This document shows positions 14,540 through 20,136 of a stretch of DNA of 20,136 nt, piece by piece. Source of the DNA: Chloroflexota bacterium (GTDB lineage: Bacteria > Chloroflexota > UBA6077 > JACQUR01); NCBI GenBank assembly GCA_016210245.1, contig JACQUR010000217.1, forward strand, positions 1 to 20,136, read 5' to 3'. The first letter of the stretch is position 1. The number at the start of each line of letters is the position of its first letter. The notes below the pieces were generated by a model, which was not told the DNA's origin, did not search any database, and worked only from the letters and a program-made list of their open reading frames with translations. Position numbers and translations under genes: made by a program.

Positions 14540-15261
14540 CGGGCAGGTAGCTCAGCCGCCAGCGCCGGCTGCAGGCTATGCAGGTACCGTTTGGCCTCCT
14601 CCAGGGGTACCACGTCCCCGTACTTCGACTGCATGTCGAACAGGTTGATCTTGTGCGGGGTTTCGGCCCGGTCCCAGACCCCGTCCTCCACAATGATGGT
14701 GCGGAAGTTGTTGGAGAAGGCGTCGATGACGCTGGCCCGGATGCAGCCGCTGGTAGTGCAGCCAGTGACCAGCACCGTGTCCACCCGCAGGCCGACCAGG
14801 TAGCTGGCCAGCGGAGTGCTGAAGAAGGCGCTGGGCTTGGTCTTCTGAATCACCACCTCGCCCTCGCGCGGCGCGACCAGGTCCGGGATCTGGTTGCCAT
14901 CCCATTTGCCCATCATGCGCTGCTCGACGGCCTTGTCCTTTTTCCAGCCCCAGCTCCCCCGCGTCAGGGCGGATCGCTCGTTCAGGTTCCTGGTGTAGAA
15001 GATGGGCACCTGCAGCTCGCGGCAGAGCTCCTGCAGCTCGCGAATGGCGGCCATGCCGCGCCACCCAGCCTCGCCGCAGCTACTCGGGAACTTCTTGATC
15101 GACTCGAGAATGGGCTCTGGCTGGTCGCCCACGAAGTCGTAGGTCACGTCGATCACCAGCAGGGCCGGCCGCCGGCCACCCCCACCGCGCGCTCCGAAGC
15201 CCGCTCCCTGGTACACCGCCCGATCCAGGTCCGTCAGCACATCATCCCAGGCCCGCGCCAT
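14536..15261 (-). CDS. Isochorismatase-family cysteine hydrolase, N-carbamoylsarcosine amidase-like
   Basis: A cytoplasmic amidohydrolase of 241 residues. The triad of the family can be placed: D38 in LLVIDVTYDF, K142 in QKTKPSAFFST and C173 in VTGCTTSGCIRASVIDA, including the non-proline cis-peptide region before the Cys. The GCTTSGCIRASVIDAFSNNF block resembles N-carbamoylsarcosine amidase and related C-N hydrolases more than true isochorismatases. The substrate cannot be read from sequence. The ATG at 15259-15261 has GGAGGG 6-7 nt upstream. Its stop codon overlaps the stop of the small plus-strand gene, so the two transcripts converge. Confidence 0.88.
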   Translation of the reverse strand: MARAWDDVLTDLDRAVYQGAGFGARGGGGRRPALLVIDVTYDFVGDQPEPILESIKKFPSSCGEAGWRGMAAIRELQELCRELQVPIFYTRNLNERSALTRGSWGWKKDKAVEQRMMGKWDGNQIPDLVAPREGEVVIQKTKPSAFFSTPLASYLVGLRVDTVLVTGCTTSGCIRASVIDAFSNNFRTIIVEDGVWDRAETPHKINLFDMQSKYGDVVPLEEAKRYLHSLQPALAAELPAR

Positions 15262-15278
15262 GGCGCTCCCTCCTTTGC

Positions 15279-15303
15279 TGTCAGCTATCAGCGATCAGCG
15301 ATC
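15279..15303. repeat. Short heptad array (TCAGCGA)
   Basis: TCAGCTA, TCAGCGA and TCAGCGA follow in 7-bp register with a partial fourth unit. It is the smallest of four heptad arrays in the window and lies just upstream of the hydrolase gene. Confidence 0.65.
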
Positions 15304-15361
15304 GGTTCCTACCAATTCGCTTCCGGCGATTCTAGAGGCGCCAGGAGAGCGCGTCAACCAG

Positions 15362-15789
15362 GGTAGATGACGGGTAGTTTACGGTCTTTTGCTGGAATTC
15401 CCGGGGGCCGGTAGACAGGCGTCCGCCTACGAACGGTGCTGGGGGGACGTCCAGGCACGGGCGCGGCAGTTGGCCGGGCTGTGTCTCTCCTTGCAGGACA
15501 GTCGGGCAGTACTGGCCCTGGACCATGGGCAGCCGCTGGCGCGCACCACGGTGCAGGGCTGGGTGCAGCAGGCTGCGGCCTTGGCCAAGACGGTTCGGAC
15601 CGGGGAACTGGAGCGGGTGCCGGGCGTGGTGAGGCTCGACGGCCGGGCTTGAGGCCGGCTTCGCCCTGGTGGCCGTCCAGTGCGGCCTCGGCCCCCGGCC
15701 CCATGCCCCCGACGCCTGGGCCGACGAACTGGAGGTGCTGCTCGCCCGCTGAGCCCACGAGTTTTCCAGCGAATCCGGCGTAATCTACC
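15362..15789. mobile_element. Internally deleted insertion sequence remnant
   Basis: The ends share two blocks in inverted orientation: GGTAGAT(G/T)ACG (15362-15372 and complement of 15779-15789) and TT(T/C)GCTGGAA (15388-15397 and complement of 15764-15773). The spacing between blocks differs by 10 bp (15 nt on the left, 5 nt on the right). Between them is a broken transposase-like reading frame. At about 430 bp it is far smaller than an autonomous element. I see no target-site duplication. Confidence 0.55.
15389..15752 (+). pseudogene. Transposase fragment, frameshifted or internally deleted
   Basis: The frame from 15389 gives a helical stretch with RARQLAGLCLSLQDSRAVLA, a helix-turn-helix-like ARTTVQGWVQQAAALAK and GVVRLDG, which resembles the part of an ISL3/ISKra4-type transposase leading to the first catalytic Asp. 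It stops at 15652. A second coding-like stretch (EAGFALVAVQCGLGPRPHAP..., ending ELEVLLAR) is in the next frame and ends at 15752. The two look like the N-terminal and C-terminal parts joined by a deletion. The family name is uncertain, and the segment should not encode a working enzyme. Confidence 0.5.
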
Positions 15790-15849
15790 GGAGATACCGT
15801 ATCGGGGACCACAGTCGATGTCGATGTATCATGTAGAAGGAGAGAGGCC

Positions 15850-16053
15850 ATGAAGCTCAAAGTGGTGATCCACGAGGCCGAGGAAGGCGGGTACTGGGCT
15901 GAGGTCCCCGCCATCCCTGGCTGCGCCACCCAAGGCGAGACCTTCGAGGAGCTGCTCCAGAACCTCTACCAGGCCGTCGAGGGCTGCCTCTCGGTGGACG
16001 TCGAGCGAGTGAAGGAGACTGGCACAGACCGGGTCGTGGAAATCGCGGTGTGA
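15850..16053 (+). CDS. HicB-like (UPF0150) protein, orphan
   Basis: A 67-residue protein with the partial RNase-H-like HicB fold: a strand MKLKVVIHEAEEGGYWAEVP, the family hallmark AIPGCATQGETFEELLQNL, and the helix YQAVEGCLS. HicB proteins normally neutralise the HicA mRNA interferase and carry a C-terminal DNA-binding domain. Here the C-terminus ends after DRVVEIAV, with no such domain. No HicA-like reading is visible in any frame immediately upstream or downstream. AGGAGA precedes the ATG at good spacing. It could be a solitary HicB or a relic antitoxin left by the neighbouring mobile element. Recognition of the family is firm; its present role is not. Confidence 0.82.
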   Translation: MKLKVVIHEAEEGGYWAEVPAIPGCATQGETFEELLQNLYQAVEGCLSVDVERVKETGTDRVVEIAV

Positions 16054-16254
16054 CGTCGCATTAGCGTGAGCAAGGGCGCCGTAACAATGGCACGGCGGTG
16101 GCCGTTGGGCTCTGTAGAAGCGCCTTCCAACCGTCACACGGGCACTCAAGTTGCAGCAGCAGAGGGAGCAAGGGGCTCTAGACATGGCCCTGGCCCTTCA
16201 TCTACACTCGCATGCACCCGGAGGGCATATTTCGCACTGGGGAACGCTTGATCG
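16054..16254 (+). other. Intergenic stretch between hicB-like gene and Fic cassette
   Basis: About 200 bp with no supported gene. A possible promoter is TAGACA (16179-16184), 18 nt, TACACT (16203-16208), which would start transcription near 16215 and serve the three-gene cassette that begins at 16255. The match is moderate. Confidence 0.35.
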
Positions 16255-16614
16255 ATGGCAGAGGAGAAGCCGGCCCAAGAGCAGCCAGGCGGGGCTAAGG
16301 TGCCTGGCGTCCTCGCCGTGCGGGTGCGGATTGATACCACCGACCTGCCTCGCATGACCTATACGAACCACATCGTGTCTCACTTCACCGGTGGCGAGGT
16401 TGTGCTCTACGGTACGGTCGTGGAACACCCTCTGCCCTCTGGGAGCAGTGGCCCTCCCCCTGAGGAAATGCACGCCAGGGTCCAGGCCAGGTGGGTGATG
16501 TCGCCAGATAGTTATCTGGACCACATCGTCAGGAGCGTCCGCTGGATTGAGAAGCAACCCGCGTTGCGCGAAATCTATGAGGAACTGATGAAGCGTCGGC
16601 AGGAGGAGGGGTAG
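16255..16614 (+). CDS. DUF3467-like small protein, first gene of the Fic cassette
   Basis: A 119-residue soluble protein. Residues ~33-100 resemble DUF3467 proteins: TYTNHIVSHFTGGEVVLYG (aromatic-x-N, then a strand), a variable Pro/Ser loop, HARVQARWVMSP and a helix YLDHIVRSVRWIEKQ. A charged helix ends the protein. DUF3467 has no established biochemical role that I know of. The ATG at 16255 has only a weak ribosome-binding site (GGGGAA about 12 nt upstream). The next gene begins 8 nt after its stop, so they are probably one transcript. Codon use is clearly less GC-rich than in the transporter genes. Confidence 0.65.
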   Translation: MAEEKPAQEQPGGAKVPGVLAVRVRIDTTDLPRMTYTNHIVSHFTGGEVVLYGTVVEHPLPSGSSGPPPEEMHARVQARWVMSPDSYLDHIVRSVRWIEKQPALREIYEELMKRRQEEG

Positions 16615-16621
16615 CAGCGGC

Positions 16622-17239
16622 ATGCCAACCTTCTCGCAACAAGCGACCTCAGATGCTCAGACTATGGCGCCCGGTTCGAGAGCCGGCCTGCCACCGAACT
16701 TCGGGAACCTGGAGCCCCATCTGCACGGCGCCTACTGGTGGGCCAATGGGGCTCGCCGTCGCCCAAGCCTCATTGTGTCGTTGGCCTCTACGAACGCTTC
16801 TGGCACGCAGGTGATGCTCGGAGGCACCACAATATGGCGGTTACATCCACGGCGTCCGCATCAGAAGCACTTCGAGCAGTTTCCCGGTGCCCTCGACGTG
16901 CTCGTGGATGCTCCTGAGGCCAATGAGGGTACTCATAGGTCGATGATAGCTGGCGTAACGTACCTCAGGTTCACCGTTTCCCATCTTGCGCTAGAGGCAG
17001 TGGAGGCTGCCGCAGCCAACCTGGAGGAGCCTGCACAGCCGGTGGCCAGCGTCTCGCAGATGGAACAGCCTGGTCCCTCGGTCCGAGAAAGACTGCGCAC
17101 GGACGAGGCTTTCCGAAGACAGTTCCTGAAAGAGGCTATGGTCAGTATGGCCTTCGAGGGGCAGGACATCACATGGGAGGAAGCGCTGGAGTCCCTGGAG
17201 AAGGTGCTGAGCGAGCCGCCCGTGAGGTTCTCTCCCTGA
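16622..17239 (+). CDS. Candidate Fic antitoxin: unknown N-terminal domain plus Fic-inhibition motif
   Basis: A 205-residue protein with no family I recognise over residues 1-145, which contain a strand-rich segment (PSLIVSLASTNASGTQVML, then FEQFPGALDVLVDAP). Residues ~150-200 are helical: RTDEAFRRQFLKEAMVSMAFEGQ, written in parts as FLKEAMV then S175-M-A-F-E179-G180, followed by ITWEEALESLEKVL. S175xxxE179G180 fits the Fic-inhibition motif (S/T)xxxE(G/N), whose Glu blocks ATP binding in Fic enzymes; in class I systems such as VbhA it sits in a separate antitoxin encoded next to fic. Here fic starts 24 nt downstream. VbhA-type antitoxins are only about 60 residues, so the extra N-terminal domain is new to me. 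The ATG at 16622 has AGGAGG at somewhat long spacing. Inhibition is inferred, not shown. Confidence 0.6.
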   Translation: MPTFSQQATSDAQTMAPGSRAGLPPNFGNLEPHLHGAYWWANGARRRPSLIVSLASTNASGTQVMLGGTTIWRLHPRRPHQKHFEQFPGALDVLVDAPEANEGTHRSMIAGVTYLRFTVSHLALEAVEAAAANLEEPAQPVASVSQMEQPGPSVRERLRTDEAFRRQFLKEAMVSMAFEGQDITWEEALESLEKVLSEPPVRFSP

Positions 17240-17263
17240 GTCCGTCGCCGCGATCCAGTTGAA

Positions 17264-17878
17264 GTGTCGGAGGCGACCATCTGGAACGATCGGATCAATG
17301 AGCCTGGCGTCAAGAGGCTGATCTTCGAAGGCCTCTTGAAGGCTCAGGAGGCGCTCAGGGAACAGGCGCAGACCATGTGGATGAGCACCAGGCTTGTTTG
17401 CTGGCTCCATCACGTGGTTTTCGGAGCCGTTTTCCCTCAAGAGGCTGGACGCCTCCGTGGTCCCGACCTCCCCGTCAACGTCGAGTTCGGCCCGAACGGT
17501 GTTCACTCCGGTTCACCGTACGAGCGGGTGCTCGGCGACATGAGTGAGCTTGACGGCTACATCTCGAGGCTGCAAGTCCAACTAGACGAGGCTGTCCAAG
17601 CGATGAACCTGGAGCTGAGAGACGCCGTAAAGGTGGGTGGGTGGTATCACGCCAAGGTTGTCGCGATCCACCCGTTCGTTGATGGAAACGGGAGAGTTTC
17701 ACGTCTCTGCCTCAACTACTTCGCCCACCGCTATGGTCTGAAGGAGTTCCAGGTCCAGGGCGACAAGGAGGGCCGGTACATTCAAGTGCTCGATTGGTTC
17801 ATCAGCCGGAAAGATGCCGAGCCACTGACCGACTATCTCGCTCGTCGGATGCTGCCATCCGCGTCGCAGGCCACATAG
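17264..17878 (+). CDS. Fic-domain protein, putative AMP-transferase toxin
   Basis: Fic enzymes usually transfer AMP from ATP onto a hydroxyl side chain of a target protein. This 204-residue protein has the complete catalytic loop H136PFVDGNGRVSR147, with catalytic H136, phosphate-binding G141-N142-G143 and R144. Upstream are the family's LHHVVFGAVFPQEAGRLRG segment (residues 48-66) and a flap-like region near HSGSPYERVLG. The N-terminus has R18LIFEG23, which keeps the E-G pair but has Arg where inhibitory helices have Ser/Thr, so self-inhibition is doubtful. The start is a GTG at 17264 with a poor ribosome-binding site; 24 nt separate it from the upstream stop, so coupling to the putative antitoxin is plausible. 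The target is unknown. Confidence 0.88.
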   Translation: MSEATIWNDRINEPGVKRLIFEGLLKAQEALREQAQTMWMSTRLVCWLHHVVFGAVFPQEAGRLRGPDLPVNVEFGPNGVHSGSPYERVLGDMSELDGYISRLQVQLDEAVQAMNLELRDAVKVGGWYHAKVVAIHPFVDGNGRVSRLCLNYFAHRYGLKEFQVQGDKEGRYIQVLDWFISRKDAEPLTDYLARRMLPSASQAT

Positions 17879-17901
17879 CCAGCCCCGAGCGGACACTCGA
17901 C

Positions 17902-18015
17902 TCACTCCTTCACCCGGTACTTCAGCGTCCTCAAGTCCTGCTCCGCCTGGCCCGCGCCCTCCAGGTACAGGATGCCCCGGACCACCTTCTCGGCGAGCGG
18001 GAGGCCCTCGGCCCC
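17902..18015 (-). pseudogene. C-terminal remnant of an unknown gene
   Basis: On the minus strand a 38-codon stretch reads like a genuine protein end (GAEGLPLAEKVVRGILYLEG, then EQDLRTLKYRVKE and a TGA at 17902-17904). Upstream it meets an in-frame stop inside the 28-bp repeats, so the rest of the gene is missing. It lies directly downstream of brxL. I do not recognise the family. Confidence 0.4.
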
Positions 18016-18134
18016 CGCTCATTCAGAGCCGGGTGAAGTCCCCCGCTCATTCAGAGCCGGGTGAAGTCCCCCGCTCATTCAGAGCCGGGTGAAGTCCCCC
18101 GCTCATTCAGAGCCGGGTGAAGTCCCCCGCTCAT
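18012..18134. repeat. 28-bp tandem repeat, four full copies plus a partial
   Basis: Four identical units run at 18012-18039, 18040-18067, 18068-18095 and 18096-18123, with an 11-bp partial unit to 18134. The unit contains GCTCATTCAGAGCCGGGTGA. It resembles the adjacent hairpin element (GCTCATCCTGAGCCTGTCGA), so the array probably arose from a variant of it. There are no spacers, so it is not a CRISPR array. Confidence 0.93.
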
Positions 18135-18161
18135 CCTGAGCCTGTCGAAGGATGAGCGGGG
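18125..18161. repeat. Hairpin element with CCTGAGCCTGTCGAAGG core
   Basis: A 13-bp perfect stem (18125-18137 with 18149-18161) encloses an 11-nt loop. The core is a common dispersed palindrome in bacterial intergenic DNA. It lies 25 bp beyond the stop of brxL and could end its transcript, though no T-run follows. Confidence 0.75.
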
Positions 18162-18186
18162 CGAGCTTGCCCCCAATGAGCCCCCT

Positions 18187-20136
18187 CTACGCCAGCGCCT
18201 TGTGCGCTGCCCCCAGGGGCTCCGAGTAGAAAATGGGGTCCACCCGCTCGGCGATGTCGCCAGGCACGTCGAAGAAGCTCCGCCGACTCTCCACCGGCAC
18301 CAGCGCCTTGCGCGCCCCGTTGTCCATCGCCACCCGCAGCGGCTCCTGGAGCGAGCGCACCGGGAGGATGTGGCCCTGAATGGTCATCTCCCCCAGCACG
18401 ATCAGCCCGGCCTGCACCGGACGTTCTTTGAGCAACGAGTACAGCGCCACGAAGAAGGCCACCCCGGCCTCGCTGCCCTCCTTGCCGGCCATGAGATCCA
18501 CCACCTGGACGTGGAAGTCGTAGCTGTCCAGGTCCTTCTCGATCGCCAGCTCGCGCCGCCGGCTGCGCAGGTAGTCGAACGCGGTGGTGATCGACTCCTT
18601 CATGGCGCGGTCGACGTTGCCGGTCACCCGCAGCCTGCCGCTTCCGGGCATGCGGCTGACCTCGATGCGGTTGAGCGCCACCTTGTCGCTGTTGGTGAGC
18701 GTCGCCGTGTAGACCGAGCCCGGCGGGAGCGGATCGGGTGAGATGAGGTCGCGCCCCCCGTGTTCCGGTACGCCCACGAAGCGCTCCTGCATGGTCTCGG
18801 TCTCGGTGTAGGAGAAGCTGGTCTGGTAGTACTCGAAGGAGCCCATCTTCTTGAGTTGCTCTTTCACCCGGCGCCGGCACTCCAGGGCCAGCTCCAGGTA
18901 CTCGCGCAGCTCGTCGGCGCGCACCCGTCGGTCGGGGTGCAGCAGCTTGACCAGGCCGGCCACGGTCTTGCGGACCGCCCGCGCGTCGCGTGCGTTCAGG
19001 TGAGGGCCCAGCGCGAAGCGGCCGTCGATCGCGTCGGTGAAGTTGTGCCGCCGCAGCTCGCGCAGCGCCTCGGCCAGGTAGTCCACCACGAAGCCGTAGT
19101 GGTCGGTCAGGAAGCGCGTCTCCATCTTGGGCGCCTCCCAGCCGGGCAGGTAGGCGTGGAAGCGGTCGATGAACGCCATGTCGTCGCGCATCGCCTCCGG
19201 CAGGGGCGCGAAGAGGTGGCTGGTCTTCAGTAGCAGCTCCAGCGGCTGGTTGATGTTGCCCAGGAAGACCATCGACGCCTCGGCGATCAGCTCCTCGCGC
19301 CCGCGCGAGAAGGAGCCGGACTCCAGGTAGTCCTTCATGATCTGCACGCCCGTCTTGTCCTGGAACTCGAGCCCGGCTACCTCGTCGAACGCGACCACGT
19401 CCCACAGGCCCACCAGGCCCATCTTGTTGGTGGCCATGTTGTAGAAGAGGTTGGCCACCGTGGTCTTGCCGCCGCTCACCAGGATCGCGTAGGGGGTCAG
19501 CTCGCGGTAGACGAACGACTTGCCCGTTCCGCGCGGCCCCAGCTCGACCAGGTTGTAGTTGCGCTCCGCCATCGGGACGAGCCGGCTGAGCAGCAGCAGC
19601 TTGAGGCGGCGCGGGTAGTAGCTCGGCTCCAGGCCCACGGAACGGACCAGCAGGTCGATCCACTCGTCGGTGGTGAAGGCGGCCCGGCCCTGGCGGTACT
19701 CCTCCAGGTCGAAGCTGCCGAGCTGAATGGGGCGCAGCTCGGTGATGAAGTAGGGCCGACTCCGGCCATCCGTCTCTTCGTCCGGCTGGTACTCCAGCTC
19801 CACCTGCGCCCAGACGCCGCCCTCCAGCAACCGGGGGTACTGGCGGACAACGGAGCCCTGGATGTGCAGGTAGCGATGCCCGAGATTGGCCATCTCCGCC
19901 CAGTCCTTGTCCTCCAGCGCGCGCACGCGCACCTTGTCGATGTAGGTGGCGCGGCCGCGATCCTTCAGGCGGAACAACGCCTTGTTGGCCTCGTCGGGGC
20001 GGACGAAGTGCTCGGTCAGCGTCTGGTTCACCACCCGCAGCCCGGCCTCGACCGCGGCGGGGTCGTCGGTCGCGCAGTACTTGCCCAGCAGGTACTCCAG
20101 CACATACACCGGCACGTTGGCGCCCACCTTGACGCG
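18187..20136 (-). CDS. brxL: BREX system Lon-like AAA+ protein BrxL (5' end outside the window)
   Basis: BrxL acts in BREX phage defence as a DNA-associated AAA+ ring protein. About 649 residues are visible; the frame stays open to the window edge, so the first few dozen codons are missing. Numbering from the GTG at 20127, the start GANVPVYVLEYLLGKYCAT is typical of the family. Walker A is G197PRGTGKS204 and Walker B is VVAFDE (244-249). The C-terminal 130 residues are a Lon-like domain with S552 in GSEAG. The position of the Lon catalytic Lys appears to be Q594 (SLQEPL) in my hand alignment, so proteolysis is doubtful. BrxL is the last gene in type I BREX operons, which predicts brx/pgl genes beyond 20136 on this strand. 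Confidence 0.9.
   Translation of the reverse strand, partial: RVKVGANVPVYVLEYLLGKYCATDDPAAVEAGLRVVNQTLTEHFVRPDEANKALFRLKDRGRATYIDKVRVRALEDKDWAEMANLGHRYLHIQGSVVRQYPRLLEGGVWAQVELEYQPDEETDGRSRPYFITELRPIQLGSFDLEEYRQGRAAFTTDEWIDLLVRSVGLEPSYYPRRLKLLLLSRLVPMAERNYNLVELGPRGTGKSFVYRELTPYAILVSGGKTTVANLFYNMATNKMGLVGLWDVVAFDEVAGLEFQDKTGVQIMKDYLESGSFSRGREELIAEASMVFLGNINQPLELLLKTSHLFAPLPEAMRDDMAFIDRFHAYLPGWEAPKMETRFLTDHYGFVVDYLAEALRELRRHNFTDAIDGRFALGPHLNARDARAVRKTVAGLVKLLHPDRRVRADELREYLELALECRRRVKEQLKKMGSFEYYQTSFSYTETETMQERFVGVPEHGGRDLISPDPLPPGSVYTATLTNSDKVALNRIEVSRMPGSGRLRVTGNVDRAMKESITTAFDYLRSRRRELAIEKDLDSYDFHVQVVDLMAGKEGSEAGVAFFVALYSLLKERPVQAGLIVLGEMTIQGHILPVRSLQEPLRVAMDNGARKALVPVESRRSFFDVPGDIAERVDPIFYSEPLGAAHKALA

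Noticed and set aside
12766..14550. 594-codon plus-strand open frame
   Set aside because: It is antisense to the glycosyltransferase, which has membrane helices and family motifs; the plus-strand translation is Arg/Gln/Gly-rich with no domain.
15354..15929. 191-codon minus-strand frame
   Set aside because: It runs antisense to the transposase remnant and the HicB start, is Pro/Ala/Arg-rich, and has no recognisable motif.
16066..16251. HicA toxin downstream of the HicB-like gene
   Set aside because: All three plus frames were read; none shows the GSHxxxxHP-type HicA core.
18012..18134. Possible CRISPR array
   Set aside because: The 28-bp units follow each other directly with no spacers, and no cas genes are present.

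Overview
The window is about 20.1 kb of high-GC bacterial DNA carrying a mosaic of metabolic and accessory genes. My best guess is a Chloroflexota-like (Thermomicrobia-like) bacterium. This is an inference from four things: the GC-rich codon use, a secreted GH99-like protein with an unusual N-terminal module, many intergenic heptanucleotide arrays, and the overall gene mix. No rRNA, tRNA or CRISPR array was seen.

Layout. Positions 1-200 hold 80-bp tandem repeats. A GntR/FCD regulator (213-944, minus) follows, then two facing arrays of 7-bp repeats (988-1241), a small unknown gene (1259-1519, minus) and a 26-bp inverted repeat (1636-1715). Two secreted glycoside hydrolases lie on the minus strand: GH99-like (1739-3022) and clan GH-A/GH39-like (3130-4989). 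The interval 4990-5703 is a divergent control region. It has a sigma70-type promoter in each direction, a hairpin between them, a TGTGA-N6-TCACA palindrome, and a leader of about 470 nt before the transporter operon. Positions 5704-10951 form a complete branched-chain amino acid type ABC importer: lipoprotein binding protein, intercistronic terminator, then livH-livM-livG-livF joined by TGATG overlaps.

From 10961 to 15261 there is a pair of overlapping unknown genes resembling a toxin-antitoxin arrangement, a flavodiiron-like metallo-beta-lactamase-fold protein, a GT39/ArnT-like membrane glycosyltransferase, a 55-residue membrane protein whose start and stop codons abut those of its opposite-strand neighbours, and an isochorismatase-family hydrolase.

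The right third is accessory DNA. It holds an internally deleted insertion sequence (15362-15789), an orphan HicB-like gene, and a lower-GC three-gene cassette (16255-17878) ending in a Fic protein with an intact HPFxxGNGRxxR motif. The gene directly upstream of fic carries SMAFEG near its C-terminus, matching the (S/T)xxxE(G/N) Fic-inhibition motif. I read this as a candidate class I Fic toxin-antitoxin system with an undescribed, larger antitoxin. Beyond a block of 28-bp tandem repeats and a truncated gene fragment lies the C-terminal part of a BREX BrxL protein (18187 to the window edge, minus). The rest of a BREX operon may therefore lie beyond 20136, so this end looks like a defence island.
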